Positions 1 through 5,385 of a DNA stretch of 6,498 bases are shown piece by piece. The stretch covers positions 1-6,498 of the forward strand of contig CAJTLD010000136.1 in assembly GCA_910577065.1 (NCBI GenBank), read 5' to 3'. The notes beneath the pieces are model-generated. The model saw only the letters and a list, made by a program, of their open reading frames with translations. It made no database searches and was not told the origin of the DNA. How positions within the stretch are numbered: position 1 is the stretch's first letter; each line of letters begins with the position of its first letter. The DNA is from an uncultured Lachnospiraceae bacterium (GTDB lineage: Bacteria; Bacillota; Clostridia; Lachnospirales; Lachnospiraceae). The position numbers and the translations under genes are program-made.

Positions 1-253
1 CCTCCGCTACGTCCTCCGGTTCTACGCTCTCTATATATACAAGGCTCCCAACCGGAACCGCCGGCTCCATGCTTCCGCTGATAACCGTGTAGATATGGTA
101 TCCGAACGCCTTCGGCGCCGTCAACGGCAGGCAAAGCGCAATCAGCGCGATCAACAGGAACGAGCCCAGCGCGCTGCAGATTGCAGCGCCTGGGCTTTTC
201 CTGTTCCCCCTGTTCCTGTTTTTAGGTTTAATGTCCTGGTTTATCGGTTCCAT
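1..253 (-). CDS. sipW: SipW/ER-type signal peptidase I, 5' part only (runs off window)
   Basis: Cleaves signal peptides of exported proteins at the outer face of the membrane; the likely clients are the two TasA-like proteins of this cluster. The first 84 residues are visible. They show a basic N-terminus with many Lys, Arg and Asn, a membrane segment at about residues 27-46, then GYHIYTVISGSMEPAVPVGS, the hallmark S26B block, with the catalytic Ser61 in SGSMEP. The VEPEDVAE stretch after it is also typical of the family. The second catalytic residue, a His in this subtype, lies beyond the window. The ATG at 253 overlaps the end of the upstream MucBP gene by 26 bases. No clear Shine-Dalgarno sequence precedes it (only GGACGGGAAA), so translation may depend on coupling. 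Codons 20-31 form a strong hairpin. The family call is firm; whether the gene is complete cannot be seen. Confidence 0.9.
   Translation of the reverse strand, partial: MEPINQDIKPKNRNRGNRKSPGAAICSALGSFLLIALIALCLPLTAPKAFGYHIYTVISGSMEPAVPVGSLVYIESVEPEDVAE
163..196 (-). promoter_or_regulatory. Strong hairpin inside the start of the signal peptidase gene
   Basis: On the plus strand the left arm AGCCCAGCGCGCTGCA (163-178) pairs with TGCAGCGCCTGGGCT (182-196). This gives 15 base pairs with one bulged base and a 3-base loop. In the operon mRNA it lies about 58-91 bases after the signal peptidase start codon. On the plus strand it is followed by TTTT, the layout of a terminator reading right out of the window, but no plus-strand gene is present to need one. 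Seen directly: the fold. Inferred: possible damping of translation or transcription of the last visible gene. It could also be a by-product of Ala/Gly/Ser codons. Confidence 0.4.
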
Positions 254-1376
254 CTGCGTTTCCCGTCCTGCCTTTCGCTGTTTTCCTGCGTTTCTTTAAA
301 ATGAGCGCCATTGCCGCAAGCCCGACGCCTGCAGCCGTACCCATCCCGATATAAAGCGCGAGCGGGAGACCCTTTTCCACATCCTCTTCGTCCGGCAGCT
401 TGATATTGCCGGTCGGCGTCTTTTCGTTCTCCTCATCGTCAAGGTCACGCAGATCCGGGTTTTCAAGCGGCACATCCTCATCCGGCAAAGCTACGTCATC
501 CGGGGCCGCATCATCTTCCGGGACAACCGGCGCTTCCGCGTCTTCCGGAGCTGCCGGAGTCGCGTCCGGCGTGGCAGCCGGCGTCGGCGCAGCCGGGGCT
601 GTCGGCGTCGCAGACAAAGCAGGCGCTGTCTGGGCGGGCGCTTCTGCCGGCCCGTTTACAGACGGCGCGGATCCGGGCGCACCGGGCTCCGTTCCTGCAG
701 GCGGTTCTTCTTCAGAGGCTCCAAGTTCCGCATTCGGCGTATATATAAAGGTGAATACATTCTCCGCCGCATTTGCCGAAAGCGTCTTGGTCTGAGCCAG
801 CACATCCGGCGTGTAATCCGGGATATATGCGTACGCAACAACCGGCTTGTCGCCAATATTCCCGTAGTACGTATTGCTTTCTGCCAGTGCATTCCCATTT
901 GCATCTTCATAGTTGACGGTGTAAGCTACCGTGTCTCCTTTGATGCCGTAAGCAGCCACGTAGTCGGCGTCTCCGTCCACCCGGAATGCGGACGCGGCCA
1001 CCGTACCGTTGTCGCGGCCGCTCTCACGCAGCCCGCGCACGTAGTATTTACCGGAATCCATAAGTGAAAATGCACCGGCCTGCGTATTGAAAGAAACGAC
1101 ATCCCCGGCGCTAAGGCCGCTGACCGTTATCTTTTCCGCCGTGACATCAATCTTTCCTTTCCCGCCTTCCACGGTCAGTCCCGCCGCGCTTTGGAACGCG
1201 CCGCGGTTGCCGGCATAAAACGCCACGGTATAGGTGTAAGGCGCACGCTTTGCCGCTAAGGCCGGCCGGGATGCGCACGACAGGCATACGCCAAACACAA
1301 ACGCCGCCGTTACAGCCCTTTTTACAGCCCGGGCAAATTTGCCTTTTGCCGGGTTTATTGGCTTTTTCGGATTCAT
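228..1376 (-). CDS. MucBP-type, Pro/Ala-rich surface protein anchored by a C-terminal membrane helix
   Basis: A predicted secreted surface protein of 382 residues. A long signal peptide (about 1-41, ending SRPALA before AKRAPYT) is followed by an unnamed domain at about 46-146, starting YTYTVAFYAGNRGAF. A MucBP-like module follows at about 147-213, with VNYEDANGN, a YYGNIGDK turn, IPDY and a closing FTFIYTP strand. MucBP modules are associated with binding mucus glycans in lactobacilli and listeriae; binding here is inference. Residues 217-292 form a Pro/Ala/Thr stalk that turns acidic (292-334, containing LPDEDVPLENPD). A membrane helix at about 337-360 precedes a basic tail. There is no LPXTG: only TPTGN and LPDEE lie before the helix, so the protein is either simply membrane-anchored or uses an unusual sorting motif. 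The ATG at 1376 has GGAGG 7 bases upstream and overlaps the previous gene by 4 bases (ATGA). Confidence 0.85.
   Translation of the reverse strand: MNPKKPINPAKGKFARAVKRAVTAAFVFGVCLSCASRPALAAKRAPYTYTVAFYAGNRGAFQSAAGLTVEGGKGKIDVTAEKITVSGLSAGDVVSFNTQAGAFSLMDSGKYYVRGLRESGRDNGTVAASAFRVDGDADYVAAYGIKGDTVAYTVNYEDANGNALAESNTYYGNIGDKPVVAYAYIPDYTPDVLAQTKTLSANAAENVFTFIYTPNAELGASEEEPPAGTEPGAPGSAPSVNGPAEAPAQTAPALSATPTAPAAPTPAATPDATPAAPEDAEAPVVPEDDAAPDDVALPDEDVPLENPDLRDLDDEENEKTPTGNIKLPDEEDVEKGLPLALYIGMGTAAGVGLAAMALILKKRRKTAKGRTGNADGTDKPGH
525..713 (-). repeat. Pro/Ala/Thr low-complexity stalk coding region
   Basis: Codes for about residues 222-284 of the MucBP-type protein, an irregular run of AP, TP and EAP units with no exact repeat period. 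Such stalks hold a binding domain away from the wall in Gram-positive surface proteins. The GC-rich, short-period composition also opens a long false reading frame on the other strand. Low-complexity tracts like this often vary in length between strains. Confidence 0.6.
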
Positions 1377-2221
1377 GCCCTCACCTCCGTTTCACGTTCC
1401 TGGTTTCTCTTTAATAACAAAAGCCCCAAAACCAGCAGAACCATGCCGCTTGCCAGCGCCGCCGCGCAGTACGGCATAATATCGGTTTCATCCCCGGTCT
1501 TTGGCAGATGCCTGGCTGCGGAACTTCCGCCCGCAAGCGGATCTCCTACCTGCGGGGAGGATCCGCTGCCTCCGGGGCCGCTTCCGTCCCCAAGCGCCCC
1601 TCCGCCTTCATCACTGTGTTCGCCGCGCCGGCGCATGGACGTAGAGGCGGTCTCTTCCACTGCAAAATTCATCTGCAGCTGCGCTAACGTATTCTGATAG
1701 GCATTGCCCTGCGTCTCGCCGTCTAAGCCGACGGTGAGGCGGACTACCCCGGACTGACCTGTGGTAAGGCTGTCAAGAAAAAAGTACTCGCTCAAGGAAT
1801 CCGCAGCCTGGTACAACCCTTCCTTTCCCCCGGCGCTTCCTTCCCCGCCGACGGATTCGCTCATGTAAAGAACGGTTTCCTCTCCCCGGTGATCCGAATA
1901 AATAAGGGTATAGGCATAAGCGCCGCCCTGCGCAGCTTCCTGGCTGTCCTCAAAACTCCGGATGATTTCGTTTGTCATATACCAGTCGGCGGCTTTTTCG
2001 CCGCTGTTTTTTAAATTTATCTGCACGGTCATTGTGTCGCCCGGCTGAATCTGGTAAACTTCCTCTGCAAGCTGCGAGGAACTGAAGTTGCTTTCCATTT
2101 TTTTACCGTTAAACGTCACCGTCCAGTCCGGCGAGCCGGTGAAATCTTCTGCATATACGGCATGGCTCATGCCGCACGTCAGGCAAAACGCCGCAATCAG
2201 GCAGATTAGTTTCCGTTTCAT
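1373..2221 (-). CDS. LPXTG-anchored surface protein, sole visible sortase donor
   Basis: A 282-residue wall-anchored protein. A signal peptide (about 1-24, ending AVYA before EDFTGS) is followed by a beta-rich domain at about 25-190 (DWTVTFNGKKMES, QPGDTMTVQINLKNSGEKAA), resembling the matrix-type domains found beside TasA-like proteins. A Gly/Ser-rich spacer covers about 203-236. The C-terminus is a complete sorting signal: LPKTG at 239-243 (bases 1493-1507), a hydrophobic helix at about 250-270 and a basic tail starting KRNQER. A sortase would cut between Thr and Gly and join the Thr to the wall or to a subunit lysine. It is the only canonical LPXTG in the window, which makes it the best substrate for the two sortases. 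The ATG at 2221 has GGAGG 8 bases upstream; another ATG at 2228 is out of frame. It overlaps the next gene by 4 bases. The precise family is not recognised. Confidence 0.88.
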   Translation of the reverse strand: MKRKLICLIAAFCLTCGMSHAVYAEDFTGSPDWTVTFNGKKMESNFSSSQLAEEVYQIQPGDTMTVQINLKNSGEKAADWYMTNEIIRSFEDSQEAAQGGAYAYTLIYSDHRGEETVLYMSESVGGEGSAGGKEGLYQAADSLSEYFFLDSLTTGQSGVVRLTVGLDGETQGNAYQNTLAQLQMNFAVEETASTSMRRRGEHSDEGGGALGDGSGPGGSGSSPQVGDPLAGGSSAARHLPKTGDETDIMPYCAAALASGMVLLVLGLLLLKRNQERETEVRA

Positions 2222-2234
2222 GTCCCATGCCTCC

Positions 2235-2984
2235 TTACTGCAAACTCAGACTTTTGTCTGGCGCTATATTCACATCTACGCCCCAGGCGCTTTTAATAGC
2301 CTCTTTTGCGTTGTGCGTCTGTACGGCGTCCACTTCCGCGTTGATATGAAACTGGTAGCCGTCGTAGTCGTATACGGTCTCTATCGTCTTGTTCCCACCG
2401 ACTTCCGTAACATTCTGTGTGACTTTGTTTGTTATCGTAGAATCGATTTTTAATGTGTCCGTCAAATCCGGCGCCGCCTGGCCGGCCAGAACCGGCTTCG
2501 TGCAATACAAAATTGTGCGTTCCTCGGTGGAAGCAGCCGGATCTATAATCCAGCCGTTCTCCAGATAATGCAAATCAATCAGCGCCGGCGTCAGTGTCGT
2601 ATCCTTTCCCTGGGCGTCCATCCAGCTTCTTGTTACAATCACGCGCACATATGTGTCGATAGAACCGCTGTTCGTCACGCCAAGTCGTTCCGGATATTCT
2701 TTGCCGGGCATCAATGCTTCCCCTTCTGCCAGAAGCTTCGTTAAAAGCTTTCCTTCCGCCTCGTTCCATTCGTTTCCGCCGTTCGTGTAGTCGCGGTAGC
2801 TGATTTTCTCCCCGTTTTCCGTTAAGGTAATACCAATGCTTGAAACAGTCACTTCCGCAGCGTAATTTTCACTGTAATACATTAACGCCGCCCTTGTGCT
2901 CCCTACCGTGGAGAAGAGCAAAAGCCCTGCCGCCGCAGTTAAGAGAATAGCCGGACGGACGGCGCTTCTTTTCTTTTTTCTCAT
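2235..2984 (-). CDS. SipW-dependent exported protein, larger TasA/camelysin-like subunit
   Basis: A 249-residue protein with a SipW-type signal: basic MRKKKRSAVRP, a hydrophobic stretch at about 12-27, then GSTRAALMYYSENYAAEV. This replaces the usual AxA site and is typical of TasA/CalY-like proteins and relatives in Clostridia. The body is a predicted beta-sandwich with GVTNSGSIDTYVRVIVTRSW (101-120), the recurring strand of this group, and near the end AVQTHNAKEAIKSAWGVDV, which I recognise as a common ending of clostridial SipW-dependent proteins. There is no sorting signal and no C-terminal membrane helix. One cysteine (C161) is present in the mature part. It ends LSLQ. Family knowledge suggests a fibre or matrix subunit; that role is inferred. 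The ATG at 2984 overlaps the previous stop (ATGA) and has a Shine-Dalgarno-like AAGGGGG about 9 bases upstream. Confidence 0.85.
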   Translation of the reverse strand: MRKKKRSAVRPAILLTAAAGLLLFSTVGSTRAALMYYSENYAAEVTVSSIGITLTENGEKISYRDYTNGGNEWNEAEGKLLTKLLAEGEALMPGKEYPERLGVTNSGSIDTYVRVIVTRSWMDAQGKDTTLTPALIDLHYLENGWIIDPAASTEERTILYCTKPVLAGQAAPDLTDTLKIDSTITNKVTQNVTEVGGNKTIETVYDYDGYQFHINAEVDAVQTHNAKEAIKSAWGVDVNIAPDKSLSLQ

Positions 2985-3496
2985 TGTAAGGCGCCCCCTT
3001 CCCCGGAATCAAATGCCATATCCCAATCCGCATAGGGCTTCCCGGCTGCGTCATACAATACCGGCGTCGCCTCCTGCACAACGATGACATTGAATGATTC
3101 TTCTTTTCCCAGGTTATCAATTCCGATCAAAAGTTCCCCACTTTGCTCCCCCGCCCGGACAACGTCGCTGTAGTAATAACAGCCGTCTTTTCCGGGCGTC
3201 CATTTGCCGTTTTCGTCTCTGTACGTAAGCGCCGCCTGATAACTTTCACCGGCAAACGCCCGGACTCGCACATAGCACTCGCTTTCCCCGGTGTTCTTCA
3301 CCGTAACATGCTTTGTCCAGTTGCTGACGGTTTCTTCCGGTACCGTTTGGGAGAACCCTAAATGAACTACTGCGCCGCCGCCCGCCTGGGCGTAGGTGGT
3401 AAAATAAGCCATTGCGCTGCCTGTGCTGACAACCGCCGCAAGCGTAAGCGCCGCCGCCGCCATGCCAATTGTTTTCCTGTTCAGACATTTCTTCAT
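2981..3496 (-). CDS. SipW-dependent exported protein, small TasA/camelysin-like subunit
   Basis: A 171-residue protein. The signal region has a basic start (MKKCLNRK), hydrophobic residues 11-25 and STGSAMAYFTTYAQAGG, the AYFT-type junction recognised in SipW substrates such as TasA and CalY. The mature part is a single predicted beta domain with HVTVKNTGESECYVRVRAF (63-81), matching the strand found in the larger neighbour. C74 and C106 could form a disulfide. It has no LPXTG and no second membrane helix, and ends GGALQ. At about 140 mature residues it is short for the TasA group. It is likely a minor or initiating subunit (compare TapA or CalY roles), but this is inference. The ATG at 3496 follows the pilin-like gene by 12 bases, with AAGGGGGAG as ribosome binding site. 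Its stop overlaps the next start by 4 bases. Confidence 0.83.
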   Translation of the reverse strand: MKKCLNRKTIGMAAAALTLAAVVSTGSAMAYFTTYAQAGGGAVVHLGFSQTVPEETVSNWTKHVTVKNTGESECYVRVRAFAGESYQAALTYRDENGKWTPGKDGCYYYSDVVRAGEQSGELLIGIDNLGKEESFNVIVVQEATPVLYDAAGKPYADWDMAFDSGEGGALQ

Positions 3497-3508
3497 CGCT
3501 TCTCCCCC

Positions 3509-4504
3509 TTACTGCAGCCCGGCGCTGTCCGCCTGCTGTTCCACATCCCAGGTTCCATCCTGATACGTAAAGCGGTTGACGATACCTGTACCGGTGTTCC
3601 TGTGATCGTTATATTCATTCCGGAATGTGACGCTGGCCGGGCTGCCGGCTTCCCCTTCCGCAATTATGGCAGTCTGCCGTACGCTGTCCCCGGACGCCTC
3701 ATAGCTTGCGCCGCTGTAAACCTCCGTTACGGTTACCTGCGTGCCTGCCGGGATATGCTCTATCAGAAGCTTCTTTTCGCCCGGCGCATTAAAATCCAAG
3801 GCGAACGCATTACTGTATACATTCTGTGAACCCCGCATGGCTTCCACCCGGAATACAAAGTATGCGTTCCCAAGGCTCTGGTTATAAGAGCCAAGCTGTT
3901 TTACGATTTCAAGGCTTCCATAACGCTCAGTCTGGTCAGGCTTTAATTCGGATGTGACATCATAGACCCATGCGTCGTCCTGTGTTTGATAAAAATAGTT
4001 GTTCGGCAAAGACAAAAGGTATGGGGCGAACGCATAGCTGTATTCCGGCGACTGCACCGTTTCCGCCCTTACAAGATACATTCCCGCGGCAAGCCCGCCG
4101 ACTATCCCGTCATCTTCCCCCGCGCCGTTAAGCGCCGTCTCTCCGTCCGGCTGCATATCCTCTTTTTCCACGGCATCTATGGCTGTCTGCGCCATCTGCT
4201 GCCAGTCCTTAGCCGAAGTAGCAGAGTTTATTCCTGAAAAATCAAGGCCTTCAAACCCCTCCAGCACGGCATAATTCCCGGTTGCGTCCATATCGGCTAC
4301 CCGGTACATCTTTATGGGGATTTCCATCTGCCCAAGTTCCGTATATTCCGCTTCCATGCCTTCTAACCGGAAGGTAACGGAGCATTTCTTTGCCGTGTCG
4401 ACTGCTCCGGCAGCGAATGCCCCCGGCAGCGCGGGCAGGGCAAGCAGCAGGGCAAGCGCCAGGGCGAAGATTCCCCCTTTTTTTACTACATGTTTCATCT
4501 TCAC
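3509..4504 (-). CDS. Pilin-like protein with Cna_B-type isopeptide domain, lacking a sorting signal
   Basis: A 331-residue secreted protein. A signal peptide (about 1-31, ending GAFA) leads into an N-terminal pilin domain at about 41-190 with IPIKMYRVADMDATGNYAV, GLAAGMYLVRAE and APYLLSLP, as in SpaA/FimA-like pilins. W179, V183 and K188 keep the spacing of the pilin motif WxxxVxVYPK, although VYP is replaced by SEL. A Cna_B-like domain (about 195-298) keeps the expected isopeptide trio: K202 in GSLEIVK, E261 in TVTEVYS and N296 in VTFRNEY. The protein then ends after about 33 more residues (NRFTYQDGTWDVEQQ...AGLQ), with no LPXTG, membrane helix or basic tail. That is abnormal for a sortase pilin. 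No remnant of a sorting signal is visible after the stop, so recent truncation is unlikely. The start is GTG at 4504, 2 bases after sortase 2. Confidence 0.85.
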   Translation of the reverse strand: MKMKHVVKKGGIFALALALLLALPALPGAFAAGAVDTAKKCSVTFRLEGMEAEYTELGQMEIPIKMYRVADMDATGNYAVLEGFEGLDFSGINSATSAKDWQQMAQTAIDAVEKEDMQPDGETALNGAGEDDGIVGGLAAGMYLVRAETVQSPEYSYAFAPYLLSLPNNYFYQTQDDAWVYDVTSELKPDQTERYGSLEIVKQLGSYNQSLGNAYFVFRVEAMRGSQNVYSNAFALDFNAPGEKKLLIEHIPAGTQVTVTEVYSGASYEASGDSVRQTAIIAEGEAGSPASVTFRNEYNDHRNTGTGIVNRFTYQDGTWDVEQQADSAGLQ

Positions 4505-4506
4505 TT

Positions 4507-5385
4507 TCAGCCTCCTTTTCTTCCCTTCCTGTCCCTCCGCCGGAACAGGATCCTCATGACGGATATGATAAGCAGCGTCACGGACAGCCCGATAATCAGG
4601 TACAGCATATAGTAGTTCTGCACCGCTTTTAACATAGACTGTACAGACGTGCCCTGTATTTCCTCTTCCCCTGTATACGGCACGCGCGTTCCCCGGACTA
4701 ACAGCCGGTGCGAATTAACGCCGTATGGGGTACAGGTGAACAGCGTAATCAAGTCTTCGCCTCCTGTGATGGCAAGCGCCTCTTCTAGCGTTTCGGAATC
4801 GTCCTTATCCACCATCGGCAGGATCTGATCCACCTGGTAAGCCAGAATTTCGTCTAACACATGGACATAAAACATATCTCCCTTTACCAGCTGGTCAATG
4901 TCGGTAAAAAGCTTTGCGCTCGGAAGCCCTCTGTGTGCGGCTAAGACGCTGTGCGCGCTTTCCCCGCCAATCGGAAGCTTCGTACCGTTCATATGCCCGA
5001 TCCCGGTTTGTAAGACTTCGTCTCCGGTTCCATGGTAAATGGCAAGCCGGATATTGATTTTAGGGATGGATAAATAACCCATAACGCCGTCCGCGGCGAC
5101 ATTTAAGACTTTCCAGTATTTCGTATTTTTTATATCGCCGTCCGACGCGCCGAACACATCCCCGTACAGGTTGTTCTGCGTAATCGCCCTGTCAAACGTT
5201 CTGGCTCGTTTCCATTCCTTTGAGAAATCTTCCGGCTCCAATTCCTGCAGCGCATCCTCATAACTGTTGATCAAAAGGTTCTGCCGGTAGGTATTCCACT
5301 GATCCGACACAGTCGGATAAGCTAAAACCCCAAAACCCGCCAGGAACAGGAGCCCGAATATAAAACCTGTTATTTTACTTTTCAT
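4507..5385 (-). CDS. srtC: Class C (pilin) sortase 2
   Basis: A membrane-bound transpeptidase that cuts LPXTG-type signals and joins the Thr to a pilin lysine. At 292 residues it has normal class C length. An N-terminal helix (about 7-25) precedes QWNTYRQN. A putative lid follows (75-79, GDVFG), with DVF where the DPF/DPW motif is usual. The core includes GYLSIPKI, the catalytic His151 in AAHRGLPSA, Cys218 in TLFTCTPYG and Arg227 in NSHRLLVRG. A second helix (about 258-281) ends in a basic tail (RRRDRKGRKGG). It is paralogous to the upstream sortase, sharing for example QWNTYRQN, HRGLPSA and CTPYGVNSHRLLVRGTR, but diverged enough that different substrates are plausible. The ATG at 5385 overlaps sortase 1 by 11 bases; GGAGG sits 8 bases upstream, inside the end of sortase 1. 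Confidence 0.95.
   Translation of the reverse strand: MKSKITGFIFGLLFLAGFGVLAYPTVSDQWNTYRQNLLINSYEDALQELEPEDFSKEWKRARTFDRAITQNNLYGDVFGASDGDIKNTKYWKVLNVAADGVMGYLSIPKINIRLAIYHGTGDEVLQTGIGHMNGTKLPIGGESAHSVLAAHRGLPSAKLFTDIDQLVKGDMFYVHVLDEILAYQVDQILPMVDKDDSETLEEALAITGGEDLITLFTCTPYGVNSHRLLVRGTRVPYTGEEEIQGTSVQSMLKAVQNYYMLYLIIGLSVTLLIISVMRILFRRRDRKGRKGG
4511..4515 (-). promoter_or_regulatory. Ribosome binding site deciding the GTG start of the pilin-like gene
   Basis: GGAGG overlaps the last two codons of sortase 2. It lies 6 bases from the GTG at 4504 and 12 bases from the in-frame ATG at 4498. The shorter spacing favours GTG. Choosing the ATG would remove only two residues and would not affect the signal peptide. 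Confidence 0.6.

Noticed and set aside
95..304. Plus-strand frame of 69 codons opposite the signal peptidase
   Set aside because: The minus strand carries the unmistakable SGSMEP block; the plus product is a composition artefact rich in Arg and Gln.
411..419. TPTG before the helix of the MucBP-type protein as a degenerate LPXTG
   Set aside because: It lacks the residue between Pro and Thr and lies about 15 residues before the helix, so it does not fit a sorting signal.
400..795. Long open frame on the plus strand, rich in Ser, Gly and Ala
   Set aside because: It is the mirror of the Pro/Ala/acidic stalk of the MucBP-type gene. It has no signal, domain or ribosome binding site of its own, and the minus-strand frame has a clear surface-protein layout.
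3362..3829. Plus-strand frame of 155 codons spanning the junction of two exported-protein genes
   Set aside because: It covers two well-supported minus-strand genes with signal peptides and ribosome binding sites, and shows no recognisable domain.
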